From: an uncultured Pseudomonadota bacterium
GTDB taxonomy: Bacteria > Myxococcota_A > UBA796 > GCA-2862545
Length of the DNA: 64,000 nt
Direction of reading: 5' to 3'
Assembly: GCA_913061235.1 (NCBI GenBank)
Contig: CAJXTB010000019.1
Location: 62,001 to 126,000 of the forward strand
In this document: piece by piece, positions 55,601-63,584 of the stretch
Layout of the letters: the number at the start of each line of letters is the position of its first letter
How positions within the stretch are numbered: position 1 is the stretch's first letter
Position numbers and translations under genes: made by a program
Notes under the pieces: model-generated
What the model saw: the letters and a program-made list of their open reading frames with translations, nothing else
Told to the model about the DNA's origin: nothing
Database searches by the model: none

Positions 55601-55742
55601 GGCCCAGACCCTGTTCGACCAGCTTGGCTCCACCGCCGAGGGGTGGGCCGTGGCGCGCCAATACCTATCGGGGCCAACCGAGTACACGGGTGTACGCAAT
55701 CCAACGGCTATGGCCCAGATGCTCTTAGGAACTTCACTTTAG
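52620..55742 (+). CDS. Ser/Thr protein kinase with long helical C-terminal tail
   Basis: 1040 residues. Kinase domain about 10-240: GSGATSRVYRA, VAVKVLD (Lys41), catalytic loop HGDIKPANICI (Asp129), DLG (Asp147), APPES. HGD and DLG vary from HRD and DFG but keep the catalytic acids, so it is probably active. Residues about 255-450 resemble the nucleotide-binding region seen in kinase-AAA-TPR proteins but lack a visible Walker A. The remainder is TPR-like helices. Such architectures sense and relay signals in myxobacteria. Two TIR genes follow on the same strand, after 137 bases. Confidence 0.82.
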   Translation: MNPILALDSTRFDNAVLLGSGATSRVYRADDTLLGFPVAVKVLDDRDSGPLFRREFSLIAGINHPGVTRVYDYVRRASSHAIVMDLHDGPSLDVFEGTGDWDDDAWLSFADLLIQAIGHLHDNNVLHGDIKPANICISTGGKPILVDLGHAVRPGIRLPWVGITPAFAPPESLIEASPTFAWDGWALGVTLHWLTTGSLPLGSKRLDHPLGLLIEGLLRRDPKQRLSIQHLAKNTLSDLRGGAPSTAMPPPKLADRNGLPDIQVITSLGPIQATHSLLQALRAQGLQPVHVLCPPGRLMPYEGLEELAEYAAARCTPSDQSALARFFPSVAARTGHTGNPDRAACVGALGRGLQALGPVVFQGADDLASTSGTLLGDALVSAYQDGLSPQLFVVGTRIESAFIQAIRDAVAATPMVVEHQVSDRQDITKSPVPFQNSPTGVDALLGVLSICPSPIPLGTLVRASELPQTQLAAALSFLRSQQCVEWSVRGEGLSISLKPRVVLPTTAVLKTPQATHSALADHLVEPAQRAHHLHAAGRSSEAEDELTTAATAAAPHPSRVRSLLLQLEHVRPLTANEVQRLADANYATRRAREAAVRYLALAEDMSGARQVSLRRRAAGLLLAAAFESDGLPVMESLLDNVSGWLPKRFLAQIARLIWSHHSGDHKLRVQFDAAPMPESEAEQLQTLFDAAVGVSMWRPFRSATLQAELLHRSLKYSPSVHLVQALAVHLVQTSGWRYDIAKCEQIGRVIDDVSVHVGSSEAKQFAHLATAGAAWMNARPMEIRNHVQNAAVSIDETGNPHPWLRSTVGILETVALARTGRFSELRQTVPRHLADATSRQDRYSACQVRIHGGVWVDLCEDHIEAARSNVDVALVPWASLGVTILTFFALLRHIDIDLYTGDAQRAWDRLSRARRQLSMKPMFSLDAHRMLADIAQARICSALIQSGHTKANRRANKTIRQLGRWPAKWVRAHRCALSAAAADAGPDQATYATEAQTLFDQLGSTAEGWAVARQYLSGPTEYTGVRNPTAMAQMLLGTSL

Positions 55743-55879
55743 GCGATCTAGGTTGTTTGATTAGGCACACTGCACCGTCTGTCCATCACCCAAATGGAGG
55801 ATACCCGCGCCTGTCAACAAGCCTTACGACGCGCAGGCTCGACCCGTCGAGACCACTCTACCCCTAAGGACCCAAGCCC

Positions 55880-56419
55880 ATGACCAAGCGCCACAAAGTG
55901 TTCGTCTCGTACCACCACGCCAACGACCAGCACTATCGCGACGCCTTCGAGAAGCTGTTGACGCACACCAATGACGTCATGGTGAGTCGGTCCGTGCAGA
56001 TCGGAGACATCGACCCAAACCTGAAGACCGAGACGGTTCGTCAGAAAATCCGTGACGAATACCTGCGGGACTCCACGGTCACAGTCGTGTTGATTGGAAC
56101 CCAGACATGGCAGCGCAAGCACGTCGATTGGGAGATTGCGTCGAGCGTACGAAACACTACGCTCAATCCACGGTCCGGGGTGCTCGGGATACTTCTTCCG
56201 ACGTATCCAACGCCGAAGACCTACAACAAGCACACCATCCCGCCTCGGCTGTGGGACAACGTTGAGGCCGGCTATGCCGAGGTCATCGCGTGGTCGACGG
56301 ACGCACAGTCGTTGCAGGACGCCATTCACCGGGCATTCCAACGCCGCATGACCCACCAACCGACAAGCAGCCGTAAGCTCTTCGCCAAGAACCGCAGCGG
56401 TGAAAAATGGACCCCGTGA
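55880..56419 (+). CDS. TIR-like protein, Thoeris ThsB-type (DUF1863)
   Basis: 179 residues. ATG 55880 follows AAGGA with a 9-base spacer. KVFVSYHHANDQ (6-17), IGDIDPNLKTETVRQKIRDE (41-60), TVTVVLIGTQTWQRKHVDWE (66-85) and GVLGILLPTYP (100-110) match the TIR-like DUF1863 family that contains ThsB. In Thoeris, this enzyme turns NAD into a cyclic-ADP-ribose isomer upon phage infection. Glu85 is a candidate catalytic residue. A second small TIR follows after 7 bases; no ThsA is next to them. Confidence 0.85.
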   Translation: MTKRHKVFVSYHHANDQHYRDAFEKLLTHTNDVMVSRSVQIGDIDPNLKTETVRQKIRDEYLRDSTVTVVLIGTQTWQRKHVDWEIASSVRNTTLNPRSGVLGILLPTYPTPKTYNKHTIPPRLWDNVEAGYAEVIAWSTDAQSLQDAIHRAFQRRMTHQPTSSRKLFAKNRSGEKWTP

Positions 56420-56426
56420 GTCTCGA

Positions 56427-56837
56427 ATGTCGTTGAGTGGGCACCGCGTATTCATTAGCCATCGGCACGACTATCACGACGATTTCGCCAGCCTTACCCG
56501 GCGTTTACGACGCGCCGGATTCGACGCGGTAGACACATCCGTTGCCGTACATGCTCGCTTTGAGGGCAAGCCCAAGTGGTGGCTGGAGCGCGAGATTGCC
56601 AAACGCATCCGAAATGCGGATGTGGTCTTAGTCTTCGGAAACATGGGCATAGTGAAAAGTGACTGGTGCGTTTGGGAGCTGGACCAGGCCATCAAGCACG
56701 AGCAGAACATTCTCGTGGTATTGCCTACGCAGTACTACGGAAACGTGCCGCGCCGAATACTGGCCGCCGACAATATGGGCGGTCCAGTAACGAACGCCGA
56801 CACCATAATTCGACGCTTGCAAGCTTCACTTAGCTAA
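56427..56837 (+). CDS. Second TIR-like protein
   Basis: 136 residues. The fold is TIR-like: HRVFISHRHDYHDDF (6-20), a middle FEGKPKWWLEREIAKRI, DVVLVFGNMGIVKSDWCVWE with Glu84 as the candidate catalytic residue, and ILVVLP. It begins 7 bases after the first TIR gene and ends by overlapping the stop of the convergent carotenoid-oxygenase gene by 4 bases. Sequence differs clearly from the first TIR, so it may sense a different trigger or make a different nucleotide. Confidence 0.8.
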   Translation: MSLSGHRVFISHRHDYHDDFASLTRRLRRAGFDAVDTSVAVHARFEGKPKWWLEREIAKRIRNADVVLVFGNMGIVKSDWCVWELDQAIKHEQNILVVLPTQYYGNVPRRILAADNMGGPVTNADTIIRRLQASLS

Positions 56838-59026
56838 CTTGACTTCGGTTCACGGTGGCGCCTCTGCAACCTATCCAGCAGGTCACCAACGAGTCCACCG
56901 TAGTTCCGGTCGACATCGATGACCTTTTCGGTGGAGCTCCAGTCGGTTCGAATCTCGTCGAGCCACGCCGAGTGTAGGGTGTACGGCCACTCCAGCGCAT
57001 CCGCATCGAACTCAGCCGTGGGGCCCGCGGCCAGATTGTCAGCCGCAAAGATGAGAATGCGTCGGAACGGCTGAGTCTGCGTGAACACCACACATCCCAA
57101 GTAGCCCGCACTCTCTGGGTTGCTACTCGGGATGAACTGAGGTGTACACGTGGTCCACCCAGGCGGCGCTTGCCACGCGTCGGTGATGGCAAGCACGTCG
57201 TCCCGCACATCGGCGCGAAACACGGACGCCGGCGTTCCGGTCTTCATGGCCTCCACCCATTCCGCTTCCGACACCAGACGGTCTTCGTGCGGCGGGGCCA
57301 AGAAGTACAAGTCCCGCGCGCGCTTGCTGACAATGTGCGGGACAAGGCCAGATGTCGTCCAGAATGTCCGGTCAATACTTCCGGAATCCGCCGGTCCAGG
57401 GTTGCCCACGGCGCAGCCCAACCCCACTCCCCACAACAACTCGGTTCCACCGCTAGACACCGGCTGCGACACCGCTTGGCTGACCACCACTGCCTGTGCT
57501 GATTCGCCAGAAACCAGAATTCGATTCAACGCAATTGGCGAGACATCCGTAGGGCCACAGAACAAGCCGTGAAGCTCGTCGGCAATGGGGCCACCGTCGA
57601 TTGCGTCGTAATCCACATCATCCAAAAACTCGGCAGGGTCCATGCCATTGCTGTGCGCGCAAAGAAGGTCTACGCCACTCGAATCATCGTACTTGGCGAA
57701 GAAATGCACTACGCCGTTCTTTAGTTCAGCCGCGATGACCTCCACGCTCGTCTTGCCGTCGACAAGCGCTTCTCGCGGCACCAAATACACCGGTGAGGTG
57801 TCGGGTTGGCGCCCACTGAGCTGGTCACGAAGCCAACGCCGAGACTCCTTGTGTTTTCCCTCCTCACTCGAAATGATGAAGTCCAGCTCGAACTTGAAGG
57901 AGGTGTCAGCGACGACCACATACCGCTTCGTCACTGCGATCTGGTGGATGCTTCCTAGGATTCGAATCGGCTTTCCCTTGTGCGTCAGCCGGTAGGTCTG
58001 GTGGGTGCCCGAGCGGTATGCGTGCAGACTGACAAAGCGCTCAGGAGGTTGTTGCCACAGCTCTTTTAGGAACCGAAGGCCCTTGAACAACAGGCGAAAC
58101 GCAATGCGCAGGCAGCGACTGAACCATCCAACGCGGATGTCCGCACCAAGCACCTTGCCCGTCATCAGGTCAAACGATGCCCCCGATTGTCGCAGGAAGC
58201 GCTCTGCCTCATACAGACTCTCGTCAACCAGTGGTGGTCCGCGTTGGTCATCGAGTTCGGCCGAATCGACCCATGTCCACTTCGGTGGAGCGACGCCGCG
58301 GCTTCCCGGGCTCGTGGTGTCGTCCACAAGTCCAGGCACCCCGCGCGCCAAGATCTCGTCGACCGGCAACGTGGACTTGTCCCCGTTGATCCGAAGCGCG
58401 CCCGTGTCACTCCGAAGACCCAGTCGCTCAAACAAGGCCGCAATCGGCCCCATCATGTCGACCAGATCTCTGGCGTAGTTCACTGCGAACAGGTCTCCCG
58501 TGACGGCATCATAGGCCGGGTGCGCACCCGACATGAACTGCGGGAAAGGTCGAAGGTGCGCGAGTTGACCCACCCACTTTTTGGTAGGTGAGATGGGCCC
58601 GAGTGTAGCCAGCGTCTCTGGATCGATGCGATGAGGGCGTCCAGAGTCGTAGCAGGCCAACAACTCTGGAAGTTCGCCGACATTCGATGCCCAGGGAACA
58701 ATCGCGGTATTCGACATGTCTCGGGTACCAAGATCAAGCATGGACCCACGGCTAATGCCCATTTGCTGAAAGCGGATGGTCTCAAATCCGGCTTCGGAAG
58801 CGGCAAGCTGGTCGGCACGGAACGACAAGTTCTCGACGACTTTGGCATGTGCGGTGACGGTGCCATCGCGGAGAGCGAGCTTGTAGATCACGCCCTCGCC
58901 ATTCAGAAACGGCGTGGTGCGCTTCTCCTTAATGGCCACATCCGACGGGGTTCCGACAGCGGCAATCACGAACCAAAAGCCGTCGATGTCCGGCGGAAGC
59001 GTCCCGCTGGTGAGGCGTAGGGTCAA
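56834..59026 (-). CDS. Carotenoid oxygenase (RPE65) family protein
   Basis: 730 residues or more, longer than the usual 450-550. First-shell iron histidines: SGAHPAYD (His169) and GSIHQIAVTKRY fit the family; later candidates are CAHSNG and TLHSAW. It cleaves polyene double bonds in family members; the substrate here is unknown. TTG 59026 is the only conventional start, yet family-like residues (IAEDPLTLRLTSGTLPPDIDG) continue upstream. A stop at 59086-59084 leaves ATT 59080 as an alternative, with AGAGGTG just before it. It lies between the TIR pair and the TIR-SLOG-CHAT gene and ends 54 codons or more past the domain. Confidence 0.7.
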   Translation of the reverse strand: MTLRLTSGTLPPDIDGFWFVIAAVGTPSDVAIKEKRTTPFLNGEGVIYKLALRDGTVTAHAKVVENLSFRADQLAASEAGFETIRFQQMGISRGSMLDLGTRDMSNTAIVPWASNVGELPELLACYDSGRPHRIDPETLATLGPISPTKKWVGQLAHLRPFPQFMSGAHPAYDAVTGDLFAVNYARDLVDMMGPIAALFERLGLRSDTGALRINGDKSTLPVDEILARGVPGLVDDTTSPGSRGVAPPKWTWVDSAELDDQRGPPLVDESLYEAERFLRQSGASFDLMTGKVLGADIRVGWFSRCLRIAFRLLFKGLRFLKELWQQPPERFVSLHAYRSGTHQTYRLTHKGKPIRILGSIHQIAVTKRYVVVADTSFKFELDFIISSEEGKHKESRRWLRDQLSGRQPDTSPVYLVPREALVDGKTSVEVIAAELKNGVVHFFAKYDDSSGVDLLCAHSNGMDPAEFLDDVDYDAIDGGPIADELHGLFCGPTDVSPIALNRILVSGESAQAVVVSQAVSQPVSSGGTELLWGVGLGCAVGNPGPADSGSIDRTFWTTSGLVPHIVSKRARDLYFLAPPHEDRLVSEAEWVEAMKTGTPASVFRADVRDDVLAITDAWQAPPGWTTCTPQFIPSSNPESAGYLGCVVFTQTQPFRRILIFAADNLAAGPTAEFDADALEWPYTLHSAWLDEIRTDWSSTEKVIDVDRNYGGLVGDLLDRLQRRHREPKSS

Positions 59027-59163
59027 TGGGTCTTCGGCAATGCGCGCACCGCGGAGCGCTTGGGGTGGAAAGCTCTGAATGATTCACCTCTGTCGGGGCG
59101 GCGGATGCCTAGGGGATTGATGGGCAACGACCCATGTCCAAGATCACAAACGGTTGGGGGGCA

Positions 59164-62100
59164 TCACGGGGCCACCAAGCGGAACCTGTCGTGTCCATAC
59201 AACAGGTAGTTTGCCCAGTCTGAGTTGCCTTCTTCGAACAGCTTATTGCGTCCGGCACGCACGGCGTGGCCCAGCTCGCTGCCTTGGGCGAGCTCGCCAT
59301 AGACGACCTCAGCGAACATCGCCGCCCCTGTGTCCGAAACGGTCCAGAAGGTTCCCAAGTAGGCATCGACTTTGGCCATCAAGAAGAACTCGGCGAACGC
59401 CTGTGCACGAAGCTCCGCTGCTTGCGCCCCACGAAAACGCGCGGACTGACACGCGTTCACGAAGGCCAAACGCGGGACGTAGGCGAGGTCTTCGACGTCT
59501 TTAAGGGTCAGATGGCCATCGCTGCACACCAAGCCGCTGCTCGCGCCACCGGTGTCCCAGTAGAATGCATGTCCACAGTAGTGCAGCACGTCGTGCGTCC
59601 CATCGCCCAACTTTGCAAGAACAGCCTCTCGCGTGGCCCCTGCTCCCCGCAATACTGTGTGCCCGATTCCAACGGTCCGCAGACAGCCGACGACCCTATC
59701 GCCTTCGGCGTTCGCGCCAGGAAGGTCCTGTGCGGGGTCCACCACGACCAACACTCGCAGCGCATTGGCCTCTGGAGGCCGCAAGAAGGCATGTTCGAGT
59801 GCGCCCTGAACCCGAAGCCTACGGACAATACCGCCTTTCAGCGCCGGTCGAACCGCCTGGCCGGCTGGGTTGACCACACACATCGCCTCGTAAGGGATGG
59901 AACTTGCCTCGGCATCATGCGTCAGGAGCAAAGGTCGCTCGCCAAAGCGCCCAATCGTCCTAGATGCGTTCTCGCCCAGCAACAAGCGACCGACGTGTTC
60001 GCCGTACTCTTGCAGAACGTCGGCGGCAGGGGCGGAGTCGTACACCCCACCACGTAGGCGACGACGCTCTTCGGGTGCAAAATCAGAGACGAGGGTCGGT
60101 GTGAGCCCATTGCCGCGACGGAGCAACAAGGTCACATGGAGCGACTCGTCGCTCGCTGCAATATGCAGCAACTCGGCCTCATCCACGGCAGGAAGCTCAG
60201 TGGGCTCAAGCTTCGGCTTACGAACCGTCAGAGAGACCCGCTCGTCAGCTTCGAGCAATGCGCGAAGTGCATCGAAACGAGTGGGATCGGACTCAAACCA
60301 TAGCCACTCGGCGGCGCCGGGCGCTTCGCTTAAGCCATCCAACATGGGCTCGACAACATCACTCAAGTCCGACGCGACGTTGCCCAGGAAGGTCACCAAG
60401 CCCAGCTTCGAAAACCCATACCGCTCGGCAGCCGCAACGACTGACTGCGAGGCGCTACGTACAGCGGCTCCAGGGTCGTCCGTCACCTTGCTCATCTCTC
60501 CAAGCTTGGCCACGTACACGTAGTCCGCGTCGATATCGGCGGTGGGCAACGCCAGCGGTGTTCCTCGGTCGCGAGCCAAGGTCGCACTGCGTCCGGTGAC
60601 CCGATCGATGGTCGCGCCGGCCCCACCGAGGTCCACGTCGTCAAAGGCCGGTACCACAACCACGTCGAGGCCGCGCGCTTCGTGAATCGAACCTAAGGTC
60701 AGCTCAATATCGATGCGTTGGGCTCGTTGCTTCTCTCGGGTGCACAGAAGGCCGCGCATCACTATCGACGCAACGGTCATAGGGTCACGCGTGCGAAACA
60801 GAGTGTGGTTCTCCTCCACCGTCAACCCGTTCCACTCCCGCGACGACGCGTCATCCCTCAAGTAGCGAGTTCCCGCGACGCGCACGCGGTCAGCCAGGTC
60901 CTCCATGGTCGTTGGCAGCTCCAGACTCGCGACGGTCTCGGACTCCGCCTGCAGCCCCTCTACAAGGCTCGCAAACCACGGCTCGTGTCCCCAGGTCTCC
61001 TCGGACAGGAACTCGGGCGTATCGCCTCCCAACAGCAGCTCGGCCACGAGCCCAGCCGCGCCGCCAAAGCCACCAACCACGTAAAGCGGACGGCCTGCTT
61101 CGAGGGTTCGCCACGCCTCTTCTACCACTCCAGGGTACCGCCCACCGTAGCCAAGACGTTCAGGTTCGGTGTTCTTTGGAACATCTTGGCCGCCCAACAC
61201 AACCCGCGCTTGCGTCTTCAACGCCATCAATCGGCGCATGTCGCTGAAGTAGAGCGCCGCCTTCGCCGGGGTGGGCCCGGGCTCGTCCGCGGTCTTGGAC
61301 CAGGGCTCCAGCAGCGCCTCACTCTGCAGGTCGCCAAACGCACCCAAGTAGTGAGCGGTGAAGGAGAGGTCTGGTGCCTGCGCCGGGTTCAGCGGCACAC
61401 CAAGGTACGCATGCAGCATCTGCGTCGGTGTGGCAGATGTCTGATTGTAGGCCTGAAGAAGCTCAATGAGCAGCAGCGTGAAACCCTTCTTCCGAAAATC
61501 CCCGCCATAGGCAACCCCAACCCCAGCGCTGACCAGCGTCCGCGCCAGCGCCACAGTGACATCTATGAGGTGCTCATCGGTGATGCCATCGGGCCCTCTC
61601 CGGTCTGAGCCATCTGACAGTGACAGGGCAACCTGCATTCCGGCTAACGGCGCTTGAAAGGACCGACCGAGCAAACGGCTGTACGCAGAGGTCGGCGTGG
61701 CCAGTCGGAGCCGAGGGTAGGAGTCGTGCAGAACTTGGCGTTCATACACAGAGAGCTCGGGCTCAGGATGCAGCACCAAGGTCGGTCCTGCACGACGTAG
61801 CGATTCGACGTCCAGTAGCTCCGGCGGCCTAGACAAAACCACAGTGTCTCCAGGGAGTCCCGCCAGCTCGCAGACCCGCCGGCCCTCGAGCTGAAACAGC
61901 GCAGCACGGACTCCCTCCACCATGGCTTGGCGTGCCATGTCACGCGGAGCAGTGTCGCTGCTGTGGTCCCAGACGAATGTCGGACAGTTGCCACCGAACG
62001 ACAGGCTTCGTGGCTCGCCATTCGTCAGGACCTCCACCGCGATGGAGGGAATCCGATGCCGCTTGGCAATCAACAGCTCCTTTTGGCACCAAGCACGAGA

Positions 62101-62808
62101 GCTATAGGCATCTCCGCGAATCATGACGAAGACACCGCGACTCGCCCCCGCCTCGATTTGCTCGGCGAGAGCATCACCTGCGAGCAGGGTCACAGAGTCA
62201 AAGAACGCCCTCCCCGTGCTGTTTTGCGTCACATAATCATGAAGCAGCTTTGCGGCGTTCTGTGTGGCTCCGACATCTGCCTTGGCGTGCGAGATGAACA
62301 GCTGAGTGGACTGGTCGTCATCGGGACTGAGCACGCGTGCAACCGCCAGCACAATCTCGTCGAGTGTCGCTCCCCGTGCGTCTGCCGGGCCATACAGCTC
62401 GGTGAACAGTGGCTTGGTGGCTAGCTCCGAATCGGCCGCACGCCACGCCTCTGCTGTAGGAACCACCACAACACAGTGCTTCGGAAGCTGCTCCCCCCAT
62501 TCAGCCACTTGCTTAGTTGCGCGATTGCGAACTCGCTCATTCTGGTACGACAGGCCGCCGAGCACAACAATGACCATCACCCGTTCCGCTTCTTCCAGGT
62601 CCACTTGGTCAAAGCGTGTCGCCACACGCACTTGTACGCCCGCTCCTTGGCGCAGTGGCTGTTTCAAGGGCCGACTCAGCAAATTGTAGAGCTCTGTGCC
62701 CAACGTCGCTGCAAGAACGCGCTCCGGGTCTCCGGGGCGCTCGTCGACCCCTTCCGTGTCATGCGCCAGGGGAAAGTAGGTGGTGTGAACGATCAACTGC
62801 GGCTTCAT
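59164..62808 (-). CDS. TIR-SLOG-CHAT multidomain protein
   Basis: 1214 residues. ATG 62808 has GAGGG 5 bases upstream; a frame start at 62859 has none. Domains: residues 1-160 unassigned alpha/beta; TIR about 168-300 (QLFISHAKADVG, candidate catalytic Glu244 in AWCQKEL); SLOG-like Rossmann folds about 390-600 (GVGVAYGGDFRKKGFTLLL, LYVVGGFGGAAGLVAELLL); about 700-830 resembles the macro-like N-terminal domain of M17 aminopeptidases; CHAT protease about 1015-1214 with His1080 (YCGHAFYW) and Cys1120 (VNACQS). TIR can make a nucleotide signal, SLOG can bind it, CHAT can cleave proteins: a possible self-contained immune or death effector. It has no signal peptide. Confidence 0.8.
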   Translation of the reverse strand: MKPQLIVHTTYFPLAHDTEGVDERPGDPERVLAATLGTELYNLLSRPLKQPLRQGAGVQVRVATRFDQVDLEEAERVMVIVVLGGLSYQNERVRNRATKQVAEWGEQLPKHCVVVVPTAEAWRAADSELATKPLFTELYGPADARGATLDEIVLAVARVLSPDDDQSTQLFISHAKADVGATQNAAKLLHDYVTQNSTGRAFFDSVTLLAGDALAEQIEAGASRGVFVMIRGDAYSSRAWCQKELLIAKRHRIPSIAVEVLTNGEPRSLSFGGNCPTFVWDHSSDTAPRDMARQAMVEGVRAALFQLEGRRVCELAGLPGDTVVLSRPPELLDVESLRRAGPTLVLHPEPELSVYERQVLHDSYPRLRLATPTSAYSRLLGRSFQAPLAGMQVALSLSDGSDRRGPDGITDEHLIDVTVALARTLVSAGVGVAYGGDFRKKGFTLLLIELLQAYNQTSATPTQMLHAYLGVPLNPAQAPDLSFTAHYLGAFGDLQSEALLEPWSKTADEPGPTPAKAALYFSDMRRLMALKTQARVVLGGQDVPKNTEPERLGYGGRYPGVVEEAWRTLEAGRPLYVVGGFGGAAGLVAELLLGGDTPEFLSEETWGHEPWFASLVEGLQAESETVASLELPTTMEDLADRVRVAGTRYLRDDASSREWNGLTVEENHTLFRTRDPMTVASIVMRGLLCTREKQRAQRIDIELTLGSIHEARGLDVVVVPAFDDVDLGGAGATIDRVTGRSATLARDRGTPLALPTADIDADYVYVAKLGEMSKVTDDPGAAVRSASQSVVAAAERYGFSKLGLVTFLGNVASDLSDVVEPMLDGLSEAPGAAEWLWFESDPTRFDALRALLEADERVSLTVRKPKLEPTELPAVDEAELLHIAASDESLHVTLLLRRGNGLTPTLVSDFAPEERRRLRGGVYDSAPAADVLQEYGEHVGRLLLGENASRTIGRFGERPLLLTHDAEASSIPYEAMCVVNPAGQAVRPALKGGIVRRLRVQGALEHAFLRPPEANALRVLVVVDPAQDLPGANAEGDRVVGCLRTVGIGHTVLRGAGATREAVLAKLGDGTHDVLHYCGHAFYWDTGGASSGLVCSDGHLTLKDVEDLAYVPRLAFVNACQSARFRGAQAAELRAQAFAEFFLMAKVDAYLGTFWTVSDTGAAMFAEVVYGELAQGSELGHAVRAGRNKLFEEGNSDWANYLLYGHDRFRLVAP

Positions 62809-62908
62809 GCTTCCCTCAAATGCGTTGGTCGCGCAGCGAGTTCTACCATGATTGGGCACACCAAGTTGAGTGGCCCCATCACCCCATCCGTTTCGTCAAA
62901 GCGCAGAG

Positions 62909-63484
62909 CTAGTCTGTACTCGGACGGCTCCCCGCCCCCCGGAACGTCGCCAGCATGCACTGGACATGTTCGACGACGTCCGGCGGCCAGTCCGCGATGG
63001 CCTCATCGAAGCTGTCCAAGTCAACGCGGAATAGAGCCCGTGTCGCCTCCTCAAAGCCCGGTAAGTCACCGCCGATATTCCACAGAAATGCGTGGGTACG
63101 GTCAATGGCTTGGCGGGCTTTGCTGTCGACGCCTTCGGCCTTTCGGGCCTGTTCCACAAGCCGACGAAGCGCTGCCGAGGCCCCGCCGCGTTGGGTAGAC
63201 AACCAGGACCAGTGACGCGGAAGTAGCGAGATTTCACGCGATACGACCCCCAACTTAGGACGCCCGCGACCCCGCTTGATGCCACCGGAGATGCGCTCAA
63301 CAACAGCGTCTTCGTCTCCAGTGAGGTCCAGGTCGACACACTTTCCAGTGGCCACATCAAAGACCGCGACCATGTCGTTGGGGCGAGCGACATCGTGCTG
63401 CTTGACGGCCCTTGCGACCACGGCAGGCTCTCCGCGCTTGACTCTAGAATGACCCGCAAACGCTATCCATTGCCCAGTCGACAT
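62909..63484 (-). CDS. DUF2239 family protein
   Basis: 191 residues. ATG 63484 has AAGGAGG with 5-base spacing. N-terminal pattern WIAFAGHSRVKRGEPAVVARA and VAVFDVATGKCVDLDLTGD match DUF2239. The gene family is often next to a small helix-turn-helix regulator, not seen here. Function unknown. An inverted repeat lies just upstream. Confidence 0.85.
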   Translation of the reverse strand: MSTGQWIAFAGHSRVKRGEPAVVARAVKQHDVARPNDMVAVFDVATGKCVDLDLTGDEDAVVERISGGIKRGRGRPKLGVVSREISLLPRHWSWLSTQRGGASAALRRLVEQARKAEGVDSKARQAIDRTHAFLWNIGGDLPGFEEATRALFRVDLDSFDEAIADWPPDVVEHVQCMLATFRGAGSRPSTD

Positions 63485-63503
63485 GCGACCTCCTTGGCCA
63501 GAC

Positions 63504-63546
63504 TTATTACCCGGGTGTTAATGCTCAGCAATAAGAACCGGGTAAA
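63504..63546. promoter_or_regulatory. Inverted repeat, probable operator upstream of the DUF2239 gene
   Basis: TTACCCGG (63507-63514) and CCGGGTAA (63538-63545), spacer 23 bases; the left arm also contains the 8-base palindrome ACCCGGGT. It lies 20-62 bases before the DUF2239 start. Pattern suits a dimeric repressor (TetR or MarR type), identity unknown. Confidence 0.45.
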
Positions 63547-63584
63547 AAGCGTCCACCCCTATGGGCTGGCGCATCGCCGCCGCA

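Noticed and set aside
59266-60057. 263-residue plus-strand frame
   Set aside because: Lies antisense within the CHAT domain coding region; composition is that of a shadow frame.
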